Below are positions 8,829-18,186 of a stretch of 64,000 nt of DNA, piece after piece. The position numbers and the translations under genes are program-made. The stretch covers positions 1,984,001 to 2,048,000 of the forward strand of contig NZ_JAQTHU010000001.1 of NCBI RefSeq assembly GCF_029433255.1, given 5' to 3'. Source of the stretch: Lactobacillus sp. ESL0791 (GTDB lineage: Bacteria; Bacillota; Bacilli; Lactobacillales; Lactobacillaceae). The notes beneath the pieces are model-generated. The model saw nothing but the letters and a program-made list of their open reading frames with translations. It was not told where the DNA came from and did not search any database. Within the stretch, counting starts at the first letter, position 1; each line of letters opens with the position of its first letter.

Positions 8829-9021
8829 CAAAAAAGGTAAATTTCTATATATGCTTATTCGTGATATCAACATACATATTTAAACTTATTTTTTTAAATT
8901 GAAATTTAAAAGTTAGAAATTGAATACTTAAAAAACCAAATTCGACAAGGAATTTGGCTAGTTTTATTGCTTTTAAGTCTCACTTACAAAAACAAAAATA
9001 AATATAAATATAACTTTTAGT

Positions 9022-10629
9022 CTATACTTCTTTCAAAGTCTGATCCGCAAGCACATAATGGTTAAAGTTGTAATGTTTCATTTCCTGTTCATCATAATGG
9101 TGTGCCACCTCAATTACTGTACACTGAAGCTCATGAATGACTGCTCTAACTTTGGTCGTCATCTTTGGATCCAAAGCCGAAGTTGCTTCATCAAGCAGAA
9201 TAATTTTCTTATTGAACAAAAGTGCCCGCGCGATTTCCACTCGCTGTCTTTGACCGCCGGACAGATCCTTGCCCGCTTCACCATAGGACTTATTCAAGAT
9301 ATCCTGCCCTAACTCAGCAAGCAAACCAACTTTTTCTAAGACAGCAAGGCATTCTGCATCGGTAAAATCTTCACCTAACGTCAAGTTGAAACGCAGGGTA
9401 TCATTCAGTAGATATGGGCTCTGCTCAATATAGGCAATCATGCCGGATTTAAGAATATTGGTAATTTTAGTTTTGCTATCCTGCAGATAAAGCTGGCCGT
9501 TTGTCGGCTTAATAAAACCCTGAATCAAGTTAAGAATGGTCGACTTGCCGGCACCGGATGCCCCAGTAATTAAAACCTTCTTACCAAAGGGAATGGTTAA
9601 ATTTAGGTTGGCAATAATCGGTTTATCCGCATCGTAATTGAAAGCAACATGATCAAAACAAATTGCCGGTTCAGCAGCTGCTGGAATTTCTGGCTGCTGG
9701 GTAAATTGAATGACCTGTTCCTGTAAAGTATCACGCACATTTTTGGTTGTCTTCATCCGGTTCAGGTCTTCGGCAACATTTCTCAGCGGCCCCACCACGC
9801 GGTCACTTGCCATAAAAATCGCAATTAAAGCAGCTGGTGTTGTTTGCCCTTTGCCAATCAAAAAGGCGCCAAAGCCGATCGGTAAAATATAGCTAATCGT
9901 CGAAAAAATTGCCGTGACAAAAAGGGCCACGGCCTGCCAGTCATTCATCGTCTGGTAAGAAGTCTCCACTTGATCCAAGTAATGATCCGCATCATGAAAC
10001 AGCGACTTTTCCGCCAGATAGGTTTTAATCGTGTGCATCCCTTTGAACAAATCCGTCACTTTGCCTAAAAAGGTGCTGCTGTCTTTTTCCCATGTCGCTG
10101 ACGACTTAGTTAAAACTTTGCCAAAGATTTTGGGTACAAGCATCGGCAAGAGCGAACAAACAATAAATAAGAGACCCACCGGCACATTTAGCGCAAAAAT
10201 ATAAATTGCCGAAACCAGCGCCATTAATAAGTATGAAAGCAGTTCAAAAATCAGGCTAAAATAATTGGTTTCAACCAGCTTAAAATCATTAAAAATTTTC
10301 GAAACGTTAGCCGACGCATCATCATTAAAATTCGGCTGCATTAACTGCTGGTACAAAAAGTTGCTCTTTAAATTCACATTCATTCTTTTAACGGCATGAT
10401 TGAGTAGCCCTTGTTTTAGCGACATCGCCAAATAAACAATTGCTAGCGCGGCAAAACTTAATAATGCATACTTAATAACTTCACTTGCCATAGAATTACG
10501 GTTGAAGCTAGTGATTCCAGAAAGAATTTGTGCCAGCACCACGCCATCAAATGACGAAATAAAGGTGGTCAGCAAGATTGCAATAATCAGCCAATTTGGC
10601 AGCCACTTGATAATTGTTTTAAAATTCAT
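9022..10629 (-). CDS. ABC exporter, fused membrane and ATP-binding domains (partner of the next gene)
   Basis: A 535-residue half-transporter. About six membrane helices lie in the first 310 residues, followed by a nucleotide-binding domain with Walker A ITGASGAGKST, signature LSGGQRQRVEIARALL, Walker B IILLDEATSALD and the switch histidine in EVAHHYDEQ. It is likely an exporter of a peptide, lipid or drug; the cargo is unknown. A close paralogue lies 180 bases upstream on the same strand, so the two probably form a heterodimer. The GGGAG ribosome site supports this ATG. Its 3' end is duplicated as a decayed fragment at 134-357. Confidence 0.9.
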   Translation of the reverse strand: MNFKTIIKWLPNWLIIAILLTTFISSFDGVVLAQILSGITSFNRNSMASEVIKYALLSFAALAIVYLAMSLKQGLLNHAVKRMNVNLKSNFLYQQLMQPNFNDDASANVSKIFNDFKLVETNYFSLIFELLSYLLMALVSAIYIFALNVPVGLLFIVCSLLPMLVPKIFGKVLTKSSATWEKDSSTFLGKVTDLFKGMHTIKTYLAEKSLFHDADHYLDQVETSYQTMNDWQAVALFVTAIFSTISYILPIGFGAFLIGKGQTTPAALIAIFMASDRVVGPLRNVAEDLNRMKTTKNVRDTLQEQVIQFTQQPEIPAAAEPAICFDHVAFNYDADKPIIANLNLTIPFGKKVLITGASGAGKSTILNLIQGFIKPTNGQLYLQDSKTKITNILKSGMIAYIEQSPYLLNDTLRFNLTLGEDFTDAECLAVLEKVGLLAELGQDILNKSYGEAGKDLSGGQRQRVEIARALLFNKKIILLDEATSALDPKMTTKVRAVIHELQCTVIEVAHHYDEQEMKHYNFNHYVLADQTLKEV

Positions 10630-10809
10630 ATTTTCTCCCTCTCAGTTATCTAATCTTTGTTTTATTTAAAACTAATTTTTAAGAAAGCACAATAGAATTT
10701 TACCAAGTGGTCAATTTTGCTGGCTAAGTGGTAGCCAAAAGCTAGGTAAAAGAAAAAAGCCAACATCTACAATCAGAATAATTGAAAATGATCAGCTCAA
10801 TTACGTTTT

Positions 10810-12429
10810 TTACTTTTCTATTTCTGTCAGGTCACCATTATTTAACCGCCACTGCCGAAAACCAAATTTTTCTGCCTGCTCCGCACCCATGTGGTGCGAG
10901 ATCATCACCACCGTCTTATCAATCTTGGCCAGCAAATTTTCCACTTGAAAGGCATTCTTGGGATCCAAATTAGCATCAATTTCATCTGCTAAAATTACCT
11001 GCCTGTCAAAAGCAAGTGCCCGTGCGATTTCCAACCGCTCACGCTGTCCACCAGACAGATTGCTGCCGCCATCTTGACAAAAATAATTCAACGGATCACT
11101 GCCTAGTTCATGGTCAAGGCCAACTTCTTTCAGGCAAGTAAGCAGAACCTTATCAGGAAAATCGAGTCCTAATCCCAAATTAAAACGAATCGTTTCGTTA
11201 AAGACATACGGCGCCTGCTGAATCAGGGCAAACATATTCGGATCAGCCGTTTGTTCATCTTGACCATTTACTTGATAAATTATTTGCCCACTTGCGGGAC
11301 GGAATGCGCCCATTAACAAATTAAAAATGGTGCTCTTCCCCATCCCCGATGCCCCGGTCAGGAGAATTTTGTCGTTTTTATTGATCACAAATGACGCATC
11401 TCTAAGAATCTGTTTGCTCCCAAAGGCAAAGTTGACTTGTTTACCGAAAATTTGGTTTAAAACCAGTGTTTGATCTTCAGCACTATGAATCTCATTGTCT
11501 GTTTGAGCTCCTTTTTCAAATACACTTTCAATTTCTTCTCGTAAAGACTTAGTTGTTTTGACAGAGGCCACGCCATTAATTGCCTCCCTTAAAGGCTGCA
11601 TTATCTGGTTGCTCGCCAAATACATTGAAGAAATAATTGAAGCATTAACTTCTTTATAGGTTATCATCAAATAAAAACCTAAACTAATCGGGACAAAGGT
11701 GGCCACTAACGACCAGAGCCAAGAAATCAGCTGGACACTCATTCGTGAATTATTCATCGTGCGGTAAGAATCTTCTGTTGCAAACAACTGCCGTTTGATT
11801 TTTTCATATGCTGGCTTAAATGCATGATAACGGAGCAAGGTATCCCGGCCGCCCATTAAATCACGCAATTTTTCAACAAAACTGCTGTTATTTTGCGACC
11901 ACTTCTTAGAGCGTCTTGATAAGACAATTTGAAAAAGGTTGGGAACAAATAATTGCGGAATTACCAAAACAATAAAAACGATTCCCAGCAGCAAATTGAG
12001 TTTTAAAACAAACAACGTTGAAAAAAGTGCCATACAAAAATCTAAAATAATTTGGACAATTAAGGTAAAGTAGTTGGTTTCAATTAATTTGAAATCATTA
12101 ATCAGAGTTGAGATTTCCTTATTAGTATCAATTTTTTGAAAAGTTGCTTTGGCGATATATTCTGACTTTAAGTTGGTATTAAGCAGATAAACCACGCGAT
12201 TTTCAATTCGCGAAAACAGCCAAATTGACACGTAAACGATAACAAATGCCGTTAATGAAATAATTACAAAGCGAACAAATTGTGTCACAGTAGAGTTTTG
12301 CGAAAAATTCGGCAAATACCCGATGACGGCGGAGTTAACAACACCTTCAAATGAACTCAAGACTAAGGTAACCAACAGCAGAAGCAGCAGGCTCTTAGGC
12401 ACAAGTGAAACCAATTTTTTCAAATTCAT
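10810..12429 (-). CDS. ABC exporter, fused membrane and ATP-binding domains (first gene of the pair)
   Basis: A 539-residue paralogue of the following gene with the same order: six-helix membrane domain, then an ATPase with Walker A LTGASGMGKST, signature LSGGQRERLEIARALA and switch region MISHHMG. The Walker B/D-loop reads VILADEIDANLD rather than the usual DEATSALD. The catalytic glutamate is kept but the D-loop is altered, as is often seen when one site of a heterodimeric exporter is degenerate. The start has a GGAG ribosome site. The two genes are probably co-transcribed; the 180-base gap between them has only a short GGCTA/TAGCC hairpin. Confidence 0.9.
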   Translation of the reverse strand: MNLKKLVSLVPKSLLLLLLVTLVLSSFEGVVNSAVIGYLPNFSQNSTVTQFVRFVIISLTAFVIVYVSIWLFSRIENRVVYLLNTNLKSEYIAKATFQKIDTNKEISTLINDFKLIETNYFTLIVQIILDFCMALFSTLFVLKLNLLLGIVFIVLVIPQLFVPNLFQIVLSRRSKKWSQNNSSFVEKLRDLMGGRDTLLRYHAFKPAYEKIKRQLFATEDSYRTMNNSRMSVQLISWLWSLVATFVPISLGFYLMITYKEVNASIISSMYLASNQIMQPLREAINGVASVKTTKSLREEIESVFEKGAQTDNEIHSAEDQTLVLNQIFGKQVNFAFGSKQILRDASFVINKNDKILLTGASGMGKSTIFNLLMGAFRPASGQIIYQVNGQDEQTADPNMFALIQQAPYVFNETIRFNLGLGLDFPDKVLLTCLKEVGLDHELGSDPLNYFCQDGGSNLSGGQRERLEIARALAFDRQVILADEIDANLDPKNAFQVENLLAKIDKTVVMISHHMGAEQAEKFGFRQWRLNNGDLTEIEK

Positions 12430-12522
12430 ACTTTAAATCTCCATAGCAAGTTACGCTTAATCTTTTTACCAATACACTTTAATAATATCATTTACCAATA
12501 ATTTGTAAATAATTAAAAATTA

Positions 12523-12557
12523 GTTAAAAATAAAAAGTATTACTTATCAGTAATACT
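12523..12557 (-). terminator. Rho-independent terminator after the MFS gene and small ORF
   Basis: Perfect 8-bp stem AGTATTAC (12536-12543) with GTAATACT (12550-12557) around the loop TTATCA, followed on the minus strand by TTTTTATTTTTA. It separates the MFS transcript from the ABC pair. Confidence 0.75.
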
Positions 12558-12574
12558 CAAATTATTTCTTGAAC

Positions 12575-12691
12575 TTATTCATTTTTGTTCTCAAAAACTT
12601 CTTTCATCACTTGCTCACGCGATACGATTCCTGTCATGTGTTTAGTTTCTTTTACCTTTTTATCAACGATTTTTTCCAGTCTTGCTGCCAT
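12575..12691 (-). CDS. Small ORF (38 residues) overlapping the end of the MFS gene
   Basis: Starts at ATG 12691 inside the last codons of the MFS gene (29-base overlap, different frame), with GGAG nine bases upstream, and ends just before the terminator. The predicted peptide is highly charged (runs such as EKIVDKKVKETKH and SREQVMKEVFENKNE) and looks helical with no membrane segment. The spacing, ribosome site and terminator placement suggest a real coupled gene. I do not recognise a family. It could also be the out-of-frame tail of a formerly longer MFS protein. Confidence 0.4.
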   Translation of the reverse strand: MAARLEKIVDKKVKETKHMTGIVSREQVMKEVFENKNE

Positions 12692-14051
12692 ATCTTTCTG
12701 CTCCAACATTTACTAAGCAAAGAACAAAAGCAATTATTGCAATCACCATTAATAGCAGCATCACTGCACTAAAACCAGTCAGTGTTCCTGCTGCCAAATT
12801 TCCTGCCTGCTTCTGAGCAACACCCATGATCGAAGCAGCGACAGCTGTTCCCACCGCGCCCGAATACGGCTGAACCGTCATATAAATGGCGTTGCCATCA
12901 TTTGCCACCCATTTATCTAATTTGGACAAACTCAATGTCATAATATTGCCATAGCTCAGGCCAAGCCCCACCATAAAAATAATGTAGGTAAGAACTGCAC
13001 TAACAGATGACGGCCGCATAATTTTCGCCAGCACAAAGGCACCGATAATAATGCCGATACCAGCGATTATCGGCAAGCTCTGGCTCACTTTATCGTAAAT
13101 TATTCCCGCCACAATCGACATGACCGCATCAATCACCGCTGCTGGCAAGACCAGCAAGCCGGTAGCCGCAGAAGACTCGTTAAAGGCTAACTGTAAGGAA
13201 TTAGGAATTAGATATGACATGCTGAGGGACATTAGTTGCAATAGAAAAAATGCCAGCAAGAAAAAAACAAATTTCCGCTTTTTAAATAAATTAAGGTCAA
13301 GAACGGACTTGGTGCTTTTTTTCTCAGCAGCAATGAACATCAAACAGCTGCCTGCAACAAGAACGAGCAAGGCAACCAGTTCGCCTACCCCCGCACCGGA
13401 CGTTAGGCCAATAACCAATAATAATGAAGAAACTAGAAAAATTGCCAGCATTATGCCGCCCGTTAAATCAAAAGGAACTCTTTCCAGCGGCTTTTCCTGC
13501 CTAATGCTTATTTCACCCAGCAGCCAAGCAAAAATAATTACGGGAACGATCAAAGCAAACAAATAATTCCAAGCAAAATACTTTAAAATTATTCCGCCGT
13601 AGACCGGTCCAACTGCAGGAGCAAATGCAATTACCAAATTTCCTAATCCCATAAAAGTGCCAAGCTTGGATTTAGGCGCCTGTTCCAAAATCAGCGAAAA
13701 CATCAATGGCAGGCAAATACCATCAGCAACTCCCTGCAAAAGCCGGCCGCAGAGCAAAATACTAAAATTGCGCGTAAAAGCAGCACAAAGCGTACCAAGC
13801 AAAAAAGTTACAGCGGCAACACGAAACAGACTAATTGCCCGGAATCTTTTTCGTAAAAAGGAACCAAAAGGAATAATTATTGTTGAAACCAGCATATAAC
13901 CCGTGGTCAGCCATTGCACCGTACCGGCAGAAATTTTGAATTGCTGCATCAGCTGCGGAAAGGCGATGTTGAGGGAAGTTTCAATGACGATTCCTAAGAA
14001 GCTAAGCAAGCCAATCGCCAAAATCGAAGCGACTAATTTATTGTTTTTCAA
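12663..14051 (-). CDS. DHA2-family MFS drug exporter
   Basis: A 462-residue protein, hydrophobic along nearly its whole length, consistent with 14 membrane helices. The N-terminal helix ends in ETSLNIAFPQLMQQF, a DHA2-type motif. AFAPAVGPVYGG is the antiporter motif C of proton-coupled drug exporters, and R-x-L-Q-G-V occurs in helix 4. It probably exports drugs or toxic metabolites using the proton gradient. It is monocistronic apart from the small overlapping ORF. Its promoter is the extended -10 at 14081-14089, and the ribosome site AAGGAG precedes the ATG. Confidence 0.9.
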   Translation of the reverse strand: MKNNKLVASILAIGLLSFLGIVIETSLNIAFPQLMQQFKISAGTVQWLTTGYMLVSTIIIPFGSFLRKRFRAISLFRVAAVTFLLGTLCAAFTRNFSILLCGRLLQGVADGICLPLMFSLILEQAPKSKLGTFMGLGNLVIAFAPAVGPVYGGIILKYFAWNYLFALIVPVIIFAWLLGEISIRQEKPLERVPFDLTGGIMLAIFLVSSLLLVIGLTSGAGVGELVALLVLVAGSCLMFIAAEKKSTKSVLDLNLFKKRKFVFFLLAFFLLQLMSLSMSYLIPNSLQLAFNESSAATGLLVLPAAVIDAVMSIVAGIIYDKVSQSLPIIAGIGIIIGAFVLAKIMRPSSVSAVLTYIIFMVGLGLSYGNIMTLSLSKLDKWVANDGNAIYMTVQPYSGAVGTAVAASIMGVAQKQAGNLAAGTLTGFSAVMLLLMVIAIIAFVLCLVNVGAERYGSKTGKNR

Positions 14052-14080
14052 AAGAAGGCTCCTTTCCTTTGCTAGTAAAA

Positions 14081-14089
14081 ATTATAGCA
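14081..14089 (-). promoter_or_regulatory. Extended -10 promoter of the MFS exporter
   Basis: The minus strand reads TGCTATAAT, a perfect TATAAT with the extended TG element, about 30 bases before the start codon. A TTGACG lies 20 bases upstream, longer than ideal, so the extended -10 is the main evidence. Confidence 0.6.
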
Positions 14090-14175
14090 TAGCATCTTCA
14101 GCAGCTCGTCAAATTCATAATAGTAGCCTATAATATTTTTATCAATAAAGCTTTATATCATAATTTACCAAAATT

Positions 14176-15342
14176 TTGAAAGAAGTCCGCATGAAGCACT
14201 ATAAATCACCCCTACCAAAATTGAAGAAATTAATTTTAATCACTATTTTGCTCTTTATTTTGTTCTTTCTGGTTATTCCGTTTTTCACGTTTTCTAATCA
14301 CAATAAGAACCGCGATTTATCATATAAAGATAACGCAATTACAGAATTAAAAAAACCAGCCGGAAAGCAGGCGGTTCTCAAAAAGCTGCGCAGATATCAT
14401 TGGTTAAAAAAGAATTACGCTAAATCTGTTACCCTTAACTACTCTACCGCTAGGGTATACAGTGATTGGTATCACGCCATTGGCCCTAATTTCAGCATTC
14501 AGGGTTACATAAACAACGACCCCGGCCTAAAAATTGAGATCGTCAAAGGCGATAATAGTGATCACAAAACCGATAGCAGAGACTTAACTAGTGGCAGCTT
14601 TAAGATTAACCATCATCAATTTTGGCTACATATTACGTCCGAAAAATTGTACTTGCAGAGATTTTATTATAAAATTACAAATTCACAACGGCTTGAAGCC
14701 TACGCTTACCATAATAAGCAGAGTTTACAAAAAATAATTAGTCAGTTTGCTTGGAAAAAAACTGATTTTGTCAAAAAAATCAATTTTGATTACGATACTG
14801 CCATGGATGACATTAATTATGGAAATATTATTAACGGCTATATAAATGGTGATAAGGAGCTAGCTTTTTCAGTCGGACTAAGTAAAAGTCCAAAGGTTTA
14901 CATTTTGAATAAAAACGGCAATCTTTGGTCAAAAAATGTCCAAAAAACATACAAGTGGAAAAAGAATGATTTTGTAGTAGCAACTTAAATCAAAGCAAAA
15001 CTTAAAGATTACCCACATTATCATGCAAACGAAAATAGTGACGATAGCGTTGGTAATCTTGAACATGATCGCATTGACGTTTACCTAGAAAATAGCGATG
15101 ACGTTTATCGAAAAATCTTTGCTAAATATCATTGGAAAAAACCTAACTTTGTTGAAAGTTTTGACGTTTACAGCAGCCCTGTTGATAAAAAGGCTCACAG
15201 GGCCATTGGCTCTATTAACCAAGATGATTCACTGAAATTTTACAGTCGTTTACGTAAGATCAAAACTTCCTACGGTTATGACTACATCGTGGATCCCAAC
15301 GGTGTCACTTTGTCCAAGAAATTAAAAAAAGAGCTTAAATAA
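14176..15342 (+). pseudogene. Secreted/membrane-anchored three-repeat protein interrupted by TAA (open part 14176-14988)
   Basis: The first of two tandem paralogues. From 14176 the frame gives 270 residues and stops at TAA 14986-14988. The same frame then continues with clear homology to the C-terminal third of the next gene up to TAA 15340-15342. At the stop the paralogue has CAA (APQIKAELKD against AT-stop-IKAKLKD), so this is a CAA-to-TAA nonsense change. The N-terminus is a hydrophobic segment (LILITILLFILFFLVIPFF) without a lipobox cysteine. The body consists of about three related ~110-residue units, each with a tryptophan-lysine core (YHWLKKNY, FAWKKTDF, YHWKKPNF) and a later GYIN-x-D/G-x-x-L segment. 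Function unknown; the truncated 270-residue form could still be made and anchored. Confidence 0.75.
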
Positions 15343-15414
15343 TTAATCACAACGCCTATTTGATTACAGCAAAGCGCTGCCTAACAATTTGCAAAAATTT
15401 TGAAAGAAGTCTAA

Positions 15415-16533
15415 ATGAAGCACTTTAAATTATCCGCGCAAAAATTAATTTTAATCACCATTTTGTTCTGCCTAGTTATGCCGCTTTCTGCTTGTGATAA
15501 TAGCCGCGATTGGGCTTATAAAAATAAAGCAGTTACAGAATTGAAAAATCAGACTGGCCAGCGGGCGATTCTCAAAAAATTGCGCAGTTATCACTGGTTA
15601 AAAAAGAATTACGTTAAATCCGTTACCCTTAACTACGCCACAGCTGAAGTTTTTAGTGACTGGTATCATGATATTGGCCCCAGTTTTAGCGTCACGGGTT
15701 ATATCAACAATGATCCCAACTTAAAGATCGAAATTGACAAAGACAAAAGCGATCCTTATACCGGAATTAATGATTCGACAAGCGGAAACTTTAAGGTCAA
15801 GCAGCAGCAATTTTGTCTGCATATCATATCCGAAAAATTGCACTTGCAAAAGTATTATCGCAGAATCACCAACTCACAGCGGCTTGAAGCCTATGCTTAT
15901 CATAATAAGCAAAGTTTACAAAAAATCATTAACAATTTTGCCTGGAAAAAACCTAATTTTGTCAAAAAAATTAATTTCCGCTATGAAACCGCCGCCGATA
16001 GTGGTGCTTATGGCAACGTCATTCAAGGCTACCTAAACGGCGATGAGCACTTGGCTTTTTCAGTCGGGCTAAGGAAAAGCCACCAGTATTATTTTCTAAA
16101 CAAAAATGGCAACTTATGGTCGGAAAATGTCCAAAAAATATACAAATGGGATAAAGATGATTTTGTGGTTGCACCACAAATCAAGGCGGAATTAAAGGAT
16201 TATCCAGACTATCATGTGGATGAATATAATAAGTATTCAATTGGGTATCTGTCTCATGATCGTGTAGAAGTTTGCTTGGAAGATAGTGATGATGTTTATC
16301 AAAAGATTTTTGCCAAATATCATTGGAAAAAAGCCAATTTTATTAAAAGAATTGATCTCGACAGCTACTATCTTGATAAAAAGACCCATCAGGCCACCGG
16401 CTACATTAATCAGGATAATTCACTAAGGTTTTCCAGCCGTTTACGTAAAATCAAAACTTCTTATGGCTATGACTACATTGTCGATCCCAACGGTATTACT
16501 ATGTCCAAAAAACTGAAAAAAGAACGCAAATAA
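15415..16533 (+). CDS. Predicted lipoprotein of three related ~110-residue units, unknown function
   Basis: A 372-residue protein starting with a lipoprotein signal peptide: KLILITILFCLVMPLSAC with lipobox LSAC and the lipidated Cys27. The mature part repeats one fold three times. Each unit has an aromatic-lysine core (YHWLKKNYVK, FAWKKPNFVK, YHWKKANFIK), a GYINND/GYLNGD/GYINQD segment and a final L-x-K/R. The pattern vaguely recalls small DUF1310-type lipoproteins, but I cannot confirm this. It is an intact tandem duplicate of the gene at 14176; even the ribosome region (GAAAGAAGTC) is duplicated. It is probably exported, and anchored on the outer face of the membrane. Confidence 0.8.
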   Translation: MKHFKLSAQKLILITILFCLVMPLSACDNSRDWAYKNKAVTELKNQTGQRAILKKLRSYHWLKKNYVKSVTLNYATAEVFSDWYHDIGPSFSVTGYINNDPNLKIEIDKDKSDPYTGINDSTSGNFKVKQQQFCLHIISEKLHLQKYYRRITNSQRLEAYAYHNKQSLQKIINNFAWKKPNFVKKINFRYETAADSGAYGNVIQGYLNGDEHLAFSVGLRKSHQYYFLNKNGNLWSENVQKIYKWDKDDFVVAPQIKAELKDYPDYHVDEYNKYSIGYLSHDRVEVCLEDSDDVYQKIFAKYHWKKANFIKRIDLDSYYLDKKTHQATGYINQDNSLRFSSRLRKIKTSYGYDYIVDPNGITMSKKLKKERK

Positions 16534-16607
16534 TTAACGAGTTAAATTTACAATCAAAAAGACTAATCAAGCTAATAACCAGCCTTTAAATGATTTTCAG
16601 CTATCAA

Positions 16608-16643
16608 AAAATCCCGTAACCAGTTAAGTTACAGGATATTTTT
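16608..16643. terminator. Bidirectional terminator between the lipoprotein and flavoprotein operons
   Basis: Stem AATCCCGTAAC with GTTACAGGAT around the loop CAGTTAA, with T-runs on both sides (TTTTT on the plus strand, GATTTTTTG on the minus strand). It serves the convergent genes ending at 16533 and 16671. Confidence 0.8.
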
Positions 16644-16670
16644 ATATTATTTCCTAACATCAAAAATTAA

Positions 16671-18113
16671 TCAACCTTTGACAATCGCCTGAACAGCATT
16701 CCTGCCGGAAAAGATACAATAACCAGCATGCGTTCCGGGAACATTGACGCCGTAAGTGTCACCGTAAAGAACAGCGGAGCCGTCACTGCCAATTGCATAG
16801 AGACCGGGGATTGGCCGCCCTTTCGCGTCCAGAACCTGATTATCAATATTGACGCGCAGGCCGTCACCAGTTGTATAGGCCCCAACACCTAATTCAACCG
16901 CATAAAACGGACCATCCCCAGCAACCGGGAGCATGTACTTAGCAGGCTTATGAAAATCTGTATCCTCACCCTTAGCCGCCATTTCATTGTAATGCTTAAC
17001 GTATTGCGGCAGGTTCGGTGTGTCAATTTCTTTAGCCAGTTCCTCAATCGTTGCCGCCTTGTGCAGAAACTTGCGGCCGTCCTTTTCCGCTTGCTCGATA
17101 TCCGCACGCAGGGTTGGGTAGCGATCTTCCGGCACCATCGGTTTCATCGAACGCGGATAAGCTTTATCGGTAAAATCATCCAGAATTTTTTGACTGAAAA
17201 TACAGAAAACTCGGTCCTGACGGTTCATGGCGTTGCCTTCGTTGGCCCAGTTAACAACACAGGCTGCCTCATTAACAAAGCGTTCACCAAGTTCATTCAC
17301 CCACATTTGCGGCTGATCACAAACCGAGCTCCACAGTGCCGTGCCCCAGAGCTTAAAGGCCGGAACCGTTTTATCCTTTAGCTGACCACCAAACATCATT
17401 GACATTCCGGTAAAGTATTTTTTGGCACCTAAATCCCAGGCTAAACGCAAACCGTCACCGGTACTTTTGCCGGAATTAACCGGAATCACGTTGTCCGGAT
17501 TTTGGTGCGGCGTCTTGCCGAATAATTCCGTGTCATTTAGGTAACCGCCGGCTGCCAAAACCACGTTTTTGGCATTAACTATTTCAGATGTACCATCTTC
17601 AACCTGGGTTAAAGTCACATCATAAGTATGATCATCTTTAGGTGTAAGTTTAGTGACCCGCGTCAAGGTTTTAACTGCCAAGCCCTTTTTAACTGCATAC
17701 GGTTCTAAGCCCTGATGAATCGCATCGTGGCCCTTACCCTTAAAGAGGTGCCAGGTACGGGCGCTGGTCCCCATATTGACCACCATCCAAAATTTAACGC
17801 CGTGCTCCTCGAGCCAAGAAACATTTTTACCGGCTTCGGCAATATATTTTTGCCACATTCTGCCGTCACCCTTGTAGTGCGAGTAATTCAGCTCTTCTTC
17901 CAGTAATTCCTGCTTATCAATCACCGCATTGTCTTTTTTCTGCATTTCGGAATCAGCAGCAAAAACACCTTCGACATAATTACCGGTGCCGCCGGTGGTG
18001 TGACCCTTTTCAACCAGCAAAGTTTTTAGATTGTTGTCCACGGCCTCGGTTGCCGCCGCAAATCCGGCAAGACCGGCACCGACAATCACAACATCATATC
18101 TTTCTTCTGTCAT
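16671..18113 (-). CDS. FAD-dependent fumarate-reductase/succinate-dehydrogenase-like flavoprotein (480 aa)
   Basis: FAD-binding_2 family. The N-terminus VVIVGAGLAGFAAATEAVDN is the dinucleotide-binding fold and LLVEKG ends its beta sheet. TTGGTGNYVEG, the AAGGYL segment and the C-terminal YGVNVPGTHAGYCIFSGRNA complete the FAD site. There is no FMN or heme domain, so it must get electrons from a partner or be free-standing. In this family such enzymes reduce or oxidise C=C bonds next to carboxylates or ketones. It is the last gene of an operon 22815-to-16671 with two other flavoproteins and an MFS carrier. Ribosome site AAGAAGG. The exact substrate is unknown. Confidence 0.88.
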   Translation of the reverse strand: MTEERYDVVIVGAGLAGFAAATEAVDNNLKTLLVEKGHTTGGTGNYVEGVFAADSEMQKKDNAVIDKQELLEEELNYSHYKGDGRMWQKYIAEAGKNVSWLEEHGVKFWMVVNMGTSARTWHLFKGKGHDAIHQGLEPYAVKKGLAVKTLTRVTKLTPKDDHTYDVTLTQVEDGTSEIVNAKNVVLAAGGYLNDTELFGKTPHQNPDNVIPVNSGKSTGDGLRLAWDLGAKKYFTGMSMMFGGQLKDKTVPAFKLWGTALWSSVCDQPQMWVNELGERFVNEAACVVNWANEGNAMNRQDRVFCIFSQKILDDFTDKAYPRSMKPMVPEDRYPTLRADIEQAEKDGRKFLHKAATIEELAKEIDTPNLPQYVKHYNEMAAKGEDTDFHKPAKYMLPVAGDGPFYAVELGVGAYTTGDGLRVNIDNQVLDAKGRPIPGLYAIGSDGSAVLYGDTYGVNVPGTHAGYCIFSGRNAVQAIVKG

Positions 18114-18186
18114 AATTTACCTTCTTTCTAGTAAAAAACACGTACAAATCACAATTTTGTTAATCCGTACATGTTTTTTAATCTAA

